A stretch of DNA of 64,000 nucleotides from Clarireedia homoeocarpa (GCA_001465935.1 LNKV01000021.1:342501-406500), one strand, 5' to 3'; positions 24,661 to 35,495 are shown, counted from the first letter of the stretch. Notes: a model not told the origin generated them from the sequence alone. A program made the numbers and translations.

Positions 24661-25576
24661 AGGGTTCAATCGCCAGATGGAAGGTGCAATTGGAGATACT
24701 GAGTAGACTTTCCAACATTTCTACGAGGACCAGTGGGCTTCCGTGGCTCATCTGGTGATTCATGTGCATAGTTGACCGCATGGTTTTGTTTTTAGCGCGT
24801 TTCTTATTAGCATTGGTGTTGTGGCTTTTGATAGTTATACATCAATATGCTTGATGTTGAGGGCATTTGGGAAGTGGCTAGGCTGCTGAGATCAGGGTAG
24901 CAAAATAATTAATGGGTTGTACGAGGGGAACGATTAATGATCCAAGGGAATGATGTTTTTGGTGACAGAATGCCCTATGGCAAGCCTCTTTGAGCTTGAC
25001 CTTTCAAGAAATATTCTGTGCTGGTTTAGTCTACTTAGTATATACAATTCATACCAGTATACGTGTATTTTTCCGTCTTCTGCACGAGAACCGTTTTCCT
25101 CGGGTGAAATTTACGATTGTTTACACACACAAGTTTCAAACATTCATCCTCACATTCGGCGAGGGGCGAGTACATGTGAGGATAGGCGGCGGGACAACCT
25201 CGATCGTCTTCCCATTCACCGTTCTACGAAATTACTAATTGTTGAAACTCTATTGCTTTCACCCATGAAATGTATTTTCCCTACTTGTCACCTTATAGAC
25301 TCTTGTTTATAAAGGAGAATCACAGAAACAAAGATTGCTTTCTTTGTCCATTTTGTGTTAGTAGGCTTTCTTTGATTGACGCGAATTAACAGAAGCATTG
25401 TTCGGAGAAAAAGACAGAAGAAAAACAAATCGCTGGAGGCCCTATATGTATTTCGCATTCAGGTATCGCTAGGTGGTAAGGACATATTCAAGATTCTGAA
25501 AGGTTGACTTTTCAAATATATTCGAGCGCCGAGCAAAGTAAGTCAACTCATCAAAATTAGAAACTAGTCACTGACA
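24661..25576. other. Intergenic, no gene seen
   Basis: This spacer lies between the GPI gene and the amidoligase-family gene. No open frame shows coding character. Confidence 0.5.
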
Positions 25577-28069
25577 ATGTCTCAGCCAGAAGTTCAACTC
25601 TGGAAACCAACTTTTGGCGTCGAGTTCGAGTTTGTAATTGCTGCAATTTGTGATCCAAGACAACCTAAGATTGACCCTGACGATCAACGTCAAGTCTATT
25701 TCGACACTATAGATGAGGATTTTCTCGACAAGTCCCCAGGAGCACAAACTGCACATAGGACGATCGCCAATCACTTCACTATTCAAAGACATATTCGGGC
25801 AGTCCTTAGACAAGGGGGTTTTGCCACTGGGGATGGCGATAACGGTGATATCGACGTCTGGGAAGTGGTCGGCGACGCCTCCATAAGAACTCAGCTCGGA
25901 GGGGAATACCAATATTTTGGAATTGAAGTAAGAACCCCAGCATTTTACTACGAAAGCGATGCTCTTCTTGCCATACGAGGCGTCTGCAGTCTCTTGAAAT
26001 CCCAGTTTCGCGTTAGCGTCAACAAGTCTTGTGGATTGCATGTCCATGTTGGAAACTGCGCTGGCGATGGCTTCACTTTGCCGCATCTGCGTAGGATCGT
26101 TGCATTCCTACACGCATTCGAGCCACAGCTCGATACTGTGCATCCGTCTCATAGACTGCGTAATATATATTGCGATTCTTTTCGAGGCGGAACAAAATAC
26201 TCATGTTCGTTCAGGAACCAATCACAACCGCTTCCCAGCATCGCCGAAGCAACAAAATTCTGGTGCTCATTGTCAGACCTGCAAGAACTTACGAACATGG
26301 CTTGCGATGGTAGTGGCACAAGTCTCGCTTACAGCCTGGATAGAATTCAAGATGCAGTGCGTTATGTCTCATTGCGTCCGTTCGCAACAATCGAGTTCCG
26401 TCAGCATGAAGCCACCCTTGAGTTCGAGGAGGTGGATATGTGGATTCACACGGTGATAGGTATTATCGCCTGGCTTCACCATGCAAGTGACAATGAAGTA
26501 GGGGCCTTACTTTCCATAGCAGAGCAGGAGAATTGGGCTGCAGAGGGTGAGAAGGGTGGGTTGCATGATGCTGACATGATGCTGAGGCTTGGGCCGGCAT
26601 TTGCGGACAGGGAGTTTACTTTCACTGATCTTCTAAAGAGTATGAATCTCTCAGGCCCAGCGGACTACTACAAGGACAAGCTTCATTGCCATACTTGGCT
26701 GGGGCACTGCACTCTTCTGGATAGTGATTGCAATGGCAATAACGACGGCGACGGTGTTGGAAGTGTTGATAAAAAGAACAAGGAAGATAAAAAAAGTACA
26801 CTGCCGTCTACCGTTCGGCGGTGCAAATCTGACCAAGGAGTGTGCTCACCCAGCTCTAGAGTGAAGAGGTCTAACTCGGCAAACGAGTGTCCTAATGCTA
26901 CGCTCGCCGACTCTCAAGACACTACGGATGAAACAGAACGGGGAGAGTATTCTTTTGATAGAGAATTTCCAGAAGTCATAGGTCTTGGTGAAGAGCAGTC
27001 ATCTTCTCCTACATACGTGGGCAGTCAAATGCCCATAATTTTCTCCACCCCGGACAGTCTTCCACCACCCCCAACTAACAATTCCGCAGGACCTCAGAAA
27101 CCTCATACCAAGCCGCCCGTGAGCGAGCCCATCAGATCCCCTTCCTGGACGGTCGACGAAGAAGCCATTGTTAGCGGCAGCAGCGATAACGATGACAATG
27201 ACGATGACAACCTCTACACCTCACCGCCTCCTCTTCGCCGCCGCTCCTCCAGCATCACCTCCGAGGACCTCAACCTCCTCCCCTCCAGCGCACACTCCTG
27301 GACATCCCCATCCGACCCCCGCCCCCTCCCCCGCGACCTCGTCATCAACCCCCGCTCCCCGCAACACCGCCACCGCCTCCACAACATCCCGCGCGCCCCG
27401 GACCACGACCTCAACTTCTGGACCAAAGAACGCACTCCCATCCGCAATCCCATCCTCACCCAAGCCCCCGCCTACGGCACCATGAATCCCCATCGGGAGG
27501 TGTATCCCGGGCCGGAGCGCCAACGTCCCCGACCGGACCGCATTTTCGAGGTGATGATCCACGCGCTGCAGCAAGCCCTGCTTCAAGACGCTCTCGACAC
27601 ATCACCAACTCCCGAGGCGAGCGAAGCTCCGCTCCCCCGCGAGGAAGCACTCGAGCAGCTGCTTGCGGGGCATGGCGCAGAGTGGGCGGGCCTGCACGAG
27701 GGCATCAAGAGGGGGATCCGCCACGGGGCGGGCGTGCAACGACTCCAGGACTGGCGGTTCGGGGCAAGGGTCGAGTGGGATGGGGGCGAGCGCTCGGTGG
27801 AAAAGCGCCTGCGCGAGTGGGAGGAGAAGGAGGATGCCGCGTGGAGGGAGTGTGTCCGCGCAGCGGAGAATCAAGCGCGAGCGAGGACGGCAAGGCAGGG
27901 GGGGCGGTGGGGCGACCACGATTGGGAGCCGGTGAGGGAGGTGCAGGGCGTGAGGGATCCGTTTGCGGGGGGGAAGAGGCTCCAGCACCCCGTTAGTCCC
28001 GACGTGAGACTTTTATGCGAATGGTTCCCCTGGGGGCGGGAACCGCCTCCAGGGGAGCCATTCGCTTAA
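25577..28069 (+). CDS. Putative amidoligase-family protein with long disordered C-terminus
   Basis: This intronless gene encodes 830 aa. Residues about 10-330 match the amidoligase (Amidoligase_2) fold of the glutamine synthetase/gamma-glutamylcysteine ligase superfamily, which uses ATP to form amide bonds. Visible motifs are GVEFEFV (14-20, metal-binding acids E16 and E18), FGIEVRTPAF (about 113-122), SCGLHVHVG (about 151-159) and ATIEFRQHEATLEFEEVDMW (about 270-289). From about residue 380 to 690 the chain is Ser/Pro/Asp-rich and looks disordered. From about 690 it becomes Arg/Trp/Glu-rich and helical. The acceptor substrate of fungal members is unknown. GC content rises sharply after about 27,200. 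The last 20 or so codons lie in a palindrome shared with another site in the window, so the natural C-terminus may have been altered. The downstream neighbour is a repeat-rich relic block. Confidence 0.8.
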   Translation: MSQPEVQLWKPTFGVEFEFVIAAICDPRQPKIDPDDQRQVYFDTIDEDFLDKSPGAQTAHRTIANHFTIQRHIRAVLRQGGFATGDGDNGDIDVWEVVGDASIRTQLGGEYQYFGIEVRTPAFYYESDALLAIRGVCSLLKSQFRVSVNKSCGLHVHVGNCAGDGFTLPHLRRIVAFLHAFEPQLDTVHPSHRLRNIYCDSFRGGTKYSCSFRNQSQPLPSIAEATKFWCSLSDLQELTNMACDGSGTSLAYSLDRIQDAVRYVSLRPFATIEFRQHEATLEFEEVDMWIHTVIGIIAWLHHASDNEVGALLSIAEQENWAAEGEKGGLHDADMMLRLGPAFADREFTFTDLLKSMNLSGPADYYKDKLHCHTWLGHCTLLDSDCNGNNDGDGVGSVDKKNKEDKKSTLPSTVRRCKSDQGVCSPSSRVKRSNSANECPNATLADSQDTTDETERGEYSFDREFPEVIGLGEEQSSSPTYVGSQMPIIFSTPDSLPPPPTNNSAGPQKPHTKPPVSEPIRSPSWTVDEEAIVSGSSDNDDNDDDNLYTSPPPLRRRSSSITSEDLNLLPSSAHSWTSPSDPRPLPRDLVINPRSPQHRHRLHNIPRAPDHDLNFWTKERTPIRNPILTQAPAYGTMNPHREVYPGPERQRPRPDRIFEVMIHALQQALLQDALDTSPTPEASEAPLPREEALEQLLAGHGAEWAGLHEGIKRGIRHGAGVQRLQDWRFGARVEWDGGERSVEKRLREWEEKEDAAWRECVRAAENQARARTARQGGRWGDHDWEPVREVQGVRDPFAGGKRLQHPVSPDVRLLCEWFPWGREPPPGEPFA

Positions 28070-28074
28070 AAGTC
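28008..28074. repeat. 67-bp near-perfect palindrome spanning the amidoligase stop codon
   Basis: The left arm 28008-28033 (begins GACTTTTATGCGAATGG) pairs with 28049-28074 (ends CCATTCGCTTAAAAGTC) with two mismatches in 26. The loop itself continues the stem (GGGCGG-GAA-CCGCCT), so almost the whole segment folds back. The TAA stop at 28067-28069 is inside the right arm. A related half-copy lies at 45967-45998. Confidence 0.85.
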
Positions 28075-28367
28075 GACTTGCACTACCTTGGTTTAGTTGT
28101 AAGTAGAAGGGTCAAGGTTAGTCAGCCTCTATGGCAGTTGTGCAATACATCTGGAGGAAGTCACGATTGTAGAAACTTAAATTAACCAACCTATCCCCCA
28201 AAGCAAGTAAAAGATTACATCGATAAACCATTTATTTGCATTGTTGAATTCTTCCCCGTCCTTTGAGTCCGTTGGATAGATAGGGCTTGTAATCTCAACG
28301 GCATCGATTAAATACATATAAAAAAAAATCCTCTTCGCATTGATATCTTAGCATTAATAATAACTTA

Positions 28368-28767
28368 CTCCAATGACTCCAATGACTCCAATGACTCCAA
28401 TGAATCCAATGAATCCAATGACTCCAGTGACTCCAATGACTCCAATGACTCCAACGAATCCAATGAATCCAATGAATCCAATGAATCCAATGACTCCAAT
28501 GACTCCAACGAATCCAATGACTCCAATGACTCCAATGACTCCAATGACTCCAATGAATCCAATGAATCCAGTGACTCCAATGACTCCAATGAATCCAATG
28601 AATCCAATGAATCCAATGACTCCAGTGACTCTAGTGACTCCAGTGACTCTAGTGACTCCAGTGACTCTAATGACTCCAGTGACTCCAGTGACTCCAATGA
28701 ATCCAATGACTCCAATGACTCCAACGAATCCAAAGAACCCAATGAATCCAATGACTCCAATGACTCA
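28368..28767. repeat. 9-bp minisatellite, about 44 units (CCAATGACT/CCAATGAAT)
   Basis: A 400-bp array of 9-bp units varies mostly at one position (GACT, GAAT, GTGACT). Read on the minus strand it encodes repeated Glu/Asp-Ser-Leu. The same unit occurs in opposite orientation at 29765-30017. Confidence 0.95.
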
Positions 28768-28774
28768 TAATGTA

Positions 28775-29740
28775 ACCTAGGAACAGCACCAACTACGTTC
28801 CTGAAGGTAGTTTCATTATTGAAGATCTGATAATAAGGACGAGAATCTGGACTAGGCAGTTGATAAATATATCTAAATTCAACTGCTTCTTTATTCACTG
28901 TTCAATGGAAGATATCAGAGACTGTACCCAGGAATTTCGTATAGCTTAAATACTGACAGTCTACAATACGCTAATCTCTCGCTACCTGACTGTCGGTATA
29001 GATAGTGACGAGAGGGATTTCTCGAACAATATTAGGAGGATCACTTAGCCCTTTTGTCAGACTATCTCTTATCTCAATTCTGATTACTGTATCAGCCAAG
29101 GCAGGGAAGTTCTGTATCGTGAAGGTGAGAATAGGGCTTATAGATTAATGTTAGTTAATTGAACTTCTTTATATATCTTTTTTGTCTGTAGCAATACGAG
29201 CGTATCAGTATACTTAGAAGGGTGGTATAAACCAGGTACAGGAGTGATTGCTCTAGACGTGAAAAACAGTTTGTATAGGTATACGAGCAGGTGGGAATCT
29301 AGAACGTCTAAGTACTGTTCGGGGAGTGTAGAGTCTAGTAGCAATCAAAAAAGGATGATGAATTGCGTACTCCAATATTCAGTTCATCGAAGCTATAAAG
29401 TGTAGTACGAGGTGAAGTGAGTGAAAGGTGAACTAGTATACGATTTAGGACTCGATCGGCTGCTTAGCCTAATTAGGCTAGGGCGGGGTACTATACCTAC
29501 TAATAAAATTCACTATATCGAAATACTTCGCGTACCTGAAATAATATCAATTACTATATACAATTGTCGTATAAGAACAATTTCGATTCTACTATATATA
29601 TCTCACTTTGTATTATCCTACCGACCACTTATTATACACTTAGGGATATAGGAACTCTATTTGCTATAAGGTCACCTTCTCCGATCTCTGGAATAAATAT
29701 TTCAATTACTTTTGCAACAACGTTACTAGTGAGTCGATGT
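28775..29740. other. AT-rich, TpA-rich relic segment between inverted minisatellites
   Basis: The segment is rich in TA dinucleotides and short broken frames. A minus-strand frame at 29138-29344 reads plausibly (LPEQYLDVLDSHLLVYLYKL) but is closed by stops on both sides and I cannot name it. This is compatible with a mutated transposon or decayed gene; no terminal repeats were found. Confidence 0.4.
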
Positions 29741-30041
29741 TCAAGCCAACTTTAGCTAGCGATAGTCATTGGATTCGTTGGAGTCATTGGAGTCATTGGA
29801 GTCATTGGAGTCATTGGAGTCATTGGAGTCATTGGAGTCATTGGAGTCATTGGAGTCATTGGATTCATTGGAGTCACTGGAGTCACTGGATTCATTGGAT
29901 TCGTTGGAGTCATTGGAGTCATTGGATTTATTGGATTCATTGGATTCGTTGGATTCGTTGGAGTCATTGGATTCATTGGATTCATTGGAGTCACTGGAGT
30001 CACTGGAGTCATTGGAGTCAAGCCAACTTTAGCTAGCGATA
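29741..30041. repeat. Inverted copy of the 9-bp minisatellite, bounded by a 24-bp direct repeat
   Basis: About 28 units of GGAGTCATT/GGATTCATT fill 29765-30017. Both sides carry an exact 24-bp copy, beginning TCAAGCCAACTTTAGC and ending TAGCGATA (29741-29764 and 30018-30041). The array is the reverse complement of the one at 28368-28767. Confidence 0.95.
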
Positions 30042-30230
30042 TTTATCTGAGTCTGAGAAATTAATATAGAATCCTAGAGAGGGCAATCTTTATAGATTCC
30101 AACTAACACGCGATCGATTATATTGCTCTTGCGATTTATAGAGTCTAGTATATCTATAAATAATAAGTGATATCCAGGTTCACAAACAGTAAGTATTATA
30201 GTAAATCACTAACAGATATTTACTATAGAC

Positions 30231-31112
30231 TCTGACAAACACGCAGCGATACTATCTGAAAAAAAGTATCGGGTGAAGAAATCTGATTGTAAAAGATCGA
30301 TAGAGTTGCTGCAAATATTATTTTCTTGTGATACGTCCAACGAAGAAAAGAAGCTATAGTTTGCAGACCAGAAGAACTTAGACTTCACGATGTTTAACAG
30401 AAGTAAGGCCAGTATATCGGACAGCCTACTGTGGTATTACTTCCAAGATGCTATGGATAATATAATCAGAAGTTCTTCTACCTATAACTAGCAAAGAATA
30501 TTTCTTAATGAACTCTTCGTATATTATCTACCTAAGTCTAAACATTTAACGGAAGACGAGTTGTTAGCCAGTACAAATCAGTTGGGACCGGCTTTCATAA
30601 TAAAGCACCCTGAAACTTACTAGAAAGTGAGTCTGGCTTGGTTCGTAGCTACTGCCAGGGCCTGGTTACTACGTGCAGTACATCTGTGGAAGTGTTTTTG
30701 CAAGAAGGGTGAGAATAAATATAACCCTTTGGCAAGTTGGGAAGTTCAGTGTACTACATGGCCGTTTTCCAAGAGTCAGCTGAAGAAAGATCTGGATAAC
30801 AGCGACAGCGTTAAAGGTGACGACAGTGAACCAGCGCCAGCAGCAAAACACGCCGAGTCTTCACATACAACCAAGAGGAAGCGATCCCCGTTCCATGCAC
30901 CAACGGTCGCAAAGCGCCAGAAGCTCACCTCACACGCGCGAGTAGAGGGACATCAAATGACTTTGGCGCATCGATTGGCCGGTCCAAGTATCTTCTCATT
31001 GACTTCCAGCGCTCGAAGATACATCGCCTCTGCCTCTGCTAGTACTGGCGCTCCTTTTCCGGGAAGGCCTTTTAGTAATTCGATATTAGCTACTTTATCC
31101 TCAAGACCCTAA
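30231..31112 (+). pseudogene. Decayed unknown gene with three in-frame TAG stops
   Basis: One reading frame stays protein-like for about 880 nt but is broken by exactly three stops, all TAG (30357, 30489, 30621). Each would be a Gln codon (CAG) before a C-to-T change. Readable segments include KSDCKRSIELLQILF, SISDSLLWYYFQDAMDNI, QLGPAFIIKHPETY and, beyond the last stop, LAWFVATARAWLLRAVHLW and a basic Lys/Arg-rich tail (TKRKRSPFHAP, AKRQKL) that resembles a nuclear signal. A CTAAC branch-like sequence and TATAG acceptor just before 30231 suggest that an upstream exon existed. I do not recognise the family. The intact stretch after 30621 lacks a convincing ATG start. Confidence 0.55.
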
Positions 31113-32440
31113 GAGGCTTTAGCGAATTGCATAGAAACGCATAGTCTCAACGAATCCTTACAACAATGACATCTTGATAATTAAAACATGCAATTTCTTG
31201 ACTTTACAAAACCCACCAGACGAGAGCAGCTGTTAAAAGACCCTTCGAGGCTCACCTTCTCCACTTTTATATGATGTATCTCTTTAGGGTACTGGGAGTT
31301 TAACCAGCGGACAAACTCTTCCGTTTCTGGTAGTACATTCCCTCGGAAAGAAATGGCCACAAGATCCTTTAATTCGGCCTTTGTTGTAGGGTGATGTTAA
31401 ACTCTCTCCTTGCTGTAGTTCTCCTTCCAGGCAATGGGGACATATCGAGGGGGAGAAGGAGAGGGAGGAGTTTGAAGTGGTGTTAGCGACGCTGAACTTC
31501 GTGGGGTGATGACATTGCATCCGTATCTGAGTTTGGAGATAAGTTCATGGCAAAGAGAGAGCGTTTTGTGAGGGAGGCGAAAGAAAATGTTTTGAGGAAA
31601 GAAGATTTCCAGATCGAAGAAGAGCGAGTAAATTAAGCTCGGTGCGCGAACACTAACTAAATTAGCCCCCACACATCTTGCTCTTCTCTCCTCGCTGCAA
31701 CAAAAACCTCCAAGCAGGATAAATTCAACAACAAAAGAGGTTTATGATTTGGTTGATCATCCCTCATATTTTCACATCATCACCTCGCCCGTTCTACATC
31801 CACGCACAGCACATTCATTACGCATTCCCTCACGTGTCCCTCCCTCCACCCCCTCCCACTATCACTACTCCACCACCCCTCTTAGTTCTCCTTCCCCATC
31901 CATCCCTCCCTTCCCACCTGCCGCACGAACTTCTTCAGCAAAAACCAAACAAGAAAAGAGTGATTATACTCCATACAAAGCCCTACATCATTAACAAATA
32001 CGACCATGAAATGGGAATTTTCATCCACAGCCAACCAGCCAGAGCAGCCTCAAACCAGATACGCTGCTATAAATCTCATATTTCCAGTCCATCCCATCCC
32101 ATCCCATCCACCACGAGGTATCAACCATCCATCATCCATCAATCATCCAAACAAACCGACCAAAGCAGTAACATGTATGCGTAAAAAATTCCCTTCCTAA
32201 GTATCGTAGAAATTCGCAATCGCTTGACAAATGGAAATCAGAAGACAACAAATCGAAAAATGAAAAAATAAAAATCTCCCTCGCCACCTGTCATTTATCA
32301 TATGTTCATCCATAGCATTTGTCCCGCATGCTTCGTTGTGCTGTAATCCACGATCAAATCATATCATCCCACAAGAGCAAAATGCTCCAAATCGACCCCC
32401 TTCCACCCTTCAAGCTAAATAAACTAGCCACCCACTCAAA
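31113..32440. other. Intergenic, A/C-rich in part
   Basis: No gene is supported. The plus strand at 31750-32190 is G-poor and C-rich, with CCATCCCATC repeats near 32090-32110. Open frames there are low-complexity translations. Some of this is the probable 3' flank of the GST gene. Confidence 0.45.
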
Positions 32441-33395
32441 TTAAGGCAAATGGAACCCCCCGTTAACTGCATCCGCCAACATACTTGTATTCGGTCTATT
32501 CTGCGCATACCTCTCATAGCTATCGATATACAGATCATCATTGCTTGTCGTACTCTTCACAAACTCATTATTCTCCACGGCATCAAACCAAATGGCCCAT
32601 CTCGAGTTCGGCGGAGGATCCGTCCAGCCACGATAATGTTTGAGAACACGACTGCAGCGGAGCATCCAGGGCGCGATTTGGATATCGACATAGCTAAGTG
32701 TAGGACCGAGGAAGAAGGGACCTTGTGGATCGGAGACTTGCACGAGTTTGTTGATTTCCTCGCGTAGCTTTTTGGTGAACTCGACTTGTTTGGGGAATTC
32801 CTGGGCTTGGAGGAGTTGGTAGAAATTAGGGACTATGTGGCGGTTGACCTAAATCTCATGTTAGTGGTTACACTAAATCAAAAGTCTCAAGGGAGCTTAC
32901 ATGATCGCTCCACAGTCTACAATGAGCTCTAGCCTGCGGACTTGGAGGAAGCAAAGGTACACCTATCTGTAAATCCTCAAGCTAGAAACGGTCAGCTAAT
33001 TATCTGCATGCAGCCCCCCGGAACCAAACTTACATATTCCATCAAAACAGTGCTTTCACCACAACCCCAATCGCCATGGCGAATAGCTGGAACCAATCCT
33101 CTTGGATTGACTTCAAGCAGCGACTGCGGTTTCTTATACGGATCAACTTCAATATACTGATACTGCAATCCCTTTGCTTCCAAAGCAATCCATACACGTT
33201 GGACAAACGGACTGACAAGACGAATTATGTTAGTTATTTATGATCATGTTGATTGACATCACATTGGTGGACATACCAGAAACAGCTTCCAAATAACTTC
33301 AAATCATTTTCCTTGGAGTGTTTCTTGACCGTGTTCAGTGCCAATCCACTGGCTTTCTTGTGGTATGTTTTCTGTTGCTCGTTGTTATCAGCCAT
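32441..33395 (-). CDS. Omega-like glutathione S-transferase
   Basis: Four exons join in frame: 33395-33277, 33211-33034, 32981-32901 and 32848-32441 (786 nt, 261 aa). The thioredoxin-fold half opens DLKLFGSCFCPFVQRVWIAL. The CPF-x-QR motif with a catalytic-type Cys (codon 40, split by intron 1) is that of omega-class enzymes, which favour thiol-transfer and dehydroascorbate-reductase chemistry over classical conjugation. NPRGLVPAI provides the cis-Pro loop and ESTVLMEYLEDL the glutathione-binding Glu-Ser. The all-helical C-terminal half includes GPFFLGPTLSYVDIQIAPW, the usual fold-defining segment. It is cytosolic by default, with no targeting signal seen. Intron donors are GTATGT, GTAAGT and GTAAGC. 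Confidence 0.9.
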
Positions 33396-33439
33396 GACTC
33401 CTTTCTTCCAATTATAGGATATTGTATCAACAATAAAGC

Positions 33440-33530
33440 TTGAAAAGTCTTGAAAAGTCTTGAAAAGTCTTGAAAGGGGTTCCGCAAAGAACCATATCCG
33501 TTTTGGAGGAACCCCGGATTAACTTTTATG
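33440..33530. repeat. 10-bp tandem repeat and short inverted repeat upstream of the GST gene
   Basis: About 3.5 copies of TGAAAAGTCT (33440-33475) run directly into GGGGTTCC (33476-33483), whose inverse GGAACCCC lies at 33508-33515. ACTTTTATGCGG at 33522-33533 shares 11 bases with the palindrome arm at 28009. Confidence 0.7.
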
Positions 33531-33574
33531 CGGTGCGATGATGTAGTTGAGGCAAATGTACAATGACGAGAAAC

Positions 33575-34829
33575 TCAAATTTGTCCGCGGAAGCCGGACC
33601 CGAAGAGCACTTCCACGAAGGCCTCGGAAGCTTGCAGGCCATGACACCAATGAAATGAAGGAAATGAAATCCATGTTATTTACCTGGGTTTTCTTCTCTT
33701 CCTTATCTTTCTTTTGAAGATACCTCAGAATGCTATTCTTCTTCACGCGATCACTCTCATCTAGACCATGCTTATGAGGACCGGCAACACCATCGCCTTT
33801 ACCATTACCACCATTACCATTGACTCGCTGAATTGTATAGTATCGTTGACCTGTTGCGCCAGGATGACCCGGGGGTATATTTGCATTGATCATAGGAATG
33901 CTGAATTGCTGTTGTTGATGAACCGCAGCTTGATTGGCGAAATAGTTGTTGCTCTGAGCCGGGTCCGGAGGCGGTGCACCGTCTGGCGCAAAGTCCGCCC
34001 GTAACATAGCACCAGGGAAGTATTCTGTGATCTTAATCTTCACATCGCAAAGGTCTCTCTCTCTCGCGGTACGCTTGCGCTTCTTTTTGTTCGGGTCGTC
34101 TGATTTCGGTGTTCCCGGTGGACGTCCCTTCAATCGACAATCCCAATAATGAGAGACGAAAGGCTTGCGCTTATATCGTTGAGTCGAGCGATGCGAATAC
34201 ACATTATCAACATGTGGAAAGTATGTTTCGAATCTATATTCACTCGATTAGCAAAGCACACCCGTCCCAGAACCAGCAGAAATAACATACTCTTCCTCAC
34301 TCAAAGTGATCATCTCATCAACATTAAACAGCTTCTCCCGCCAGGCCTCCAAATTGGGTGGATTAGGCACAATCTTTGTAGTAAGATGTCCATTACTCTT
34401 CTGATCAGAGCCGTCAGGCGAGCCAAACAAATCTTCCTCCTGCTGTAATCGGCCAATCGAGTTATGTTGAATCGGTCCGGCAGTCAACATGCCAAACTGG
34501 CCAGCACCTCCATGTTGTTGCGGGGTATGCGGATCAGCACTTTGTACGTGCATTTGGCGATGTCCATTATTTCTTTCGAACGGATTCGGCGACGGATATT
34601 GATGTCCGGCATTTGGATCCTGCAGCCCTCTCAAGTCCTGATACACAGCATCGGCATCGTCCAAGCTCAAATCGAGGCCGCCGGGCTGCGACACAAGCGT
34701 ATGAAGGTGAGGAGCTCCATGTGGATGTGAATGTGGATGTTGATGTTGCAGAGCTTGGTCAGGAGGTGGCTGATGTTGGCGGTAGGGAGTGGAGATCTGC
34801 TGATGAAGAACTGAACTTGCCGTCTCCAT
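33575..34829 (-). CDS. Conserved fungal protein of unknown function, nuclear-looking
   Basis: Exons 34829-34291 and 34233-33684 join in frame. The third exon is uncertain: donor CCAG/GTAAAT at 33683, with the best in-phase acceptor giving AFVEVLFGSGFRGQI and a stop at 33575, about 378 aa in total. The N-terminal 140 residues are Gln/His/Pro-rich. The exon junction encodes LSEEEFETYFPHVDNVYSHR, followed by a strongly conserved-looking basic block (RYKRKPFVSHYWDCRLKGR, then PGTPKSDDPNKKKRKR) and DLCDVKIKITEYFPGA. A Gln/Gly-rich stretch and a Lys/Glu-rich segment (SILRYLQKKDKEEKK) close the chain. The aromatic/His/Cys pattern could be a DNA-binding fold, possibly related to WRKY/GCM-like or FAR1-like domains, but this is a guess. 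I cannot name the family. Confidence 0.7.
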
Positions 34830-35495
34830 TGTTCAGCAATGAATGGGTGACCAAGTTAGCAAAAACCCAAAAATCATTGATAAACTCGAAAAAGCAGCAA
34901 GGCCACGGAGAGCGGAATATGCGCGTTTCAAAACCAGCCCGTTGGTGTTCTCGCTGCTTTTATGCTCGATAACTCGAACTATGGGTATGATTTTATTTCT
35001 TTCGCGTTCGCAGCTGTGGGACCATGGGGAAATTCGAGAAAGAGCAAGGTAAGATAAAAAGAGGCTGATTCAGCAATCTGTGGTCTGTGGTGTCTCAATG
35101 AACCTTGCGCCTCGAATAATTGGACGATGAAGGTTTGATGTTTCAAATCACGCTAAGACTCGATTTATGTGCACATTTCGGCCGGATATACTTTGTTCCT
35201 CATACCGAGGTATCATTTGATCTCTGTGGTATATCAACCACGAAGAAGTAGTCATGAGCTCTCTTTGAATAAGTATCAAAGAAAAAGGAAAAGATTCGGA
35301 AACTGGCCGACGACGATCAGAAGAAATATTCTGGGTATCTTACTCCACTATCAGATATTCACTTCAAAAGTCCCAAAACCTCATCCATTTCATTCCCTTC
35401 TTTCCCCCTCTTCCTCAACTCTACCATCCAAATCCCTCCCCCTATAACATCATCCCATGCGCTCCCGTCCCCTTATGTACCGCTCCCATATCACC
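34830..35495. other. Intergenic, no gene seen
   Basis: This spacer lies between the unknown gene's start and the broken 3' end of the ferric-reductase pseudogene. The last 150 bases are C/T-rich. No coding region is supported. Confidence 0.5.

Noticed and set aside
28365..28898. 177-codon minus-strand frame of Glu/Asp-Ser-Leu repeats
   Set aside because: It is a translation of the 9-bp minisatellite; it lacks an ATG start and the same repeat is open in several frames.
28368..30017. CRISPR-like array
   Set aside because: Units are contiguous 9-mers with no spacers, and the genome is eukaryotic.
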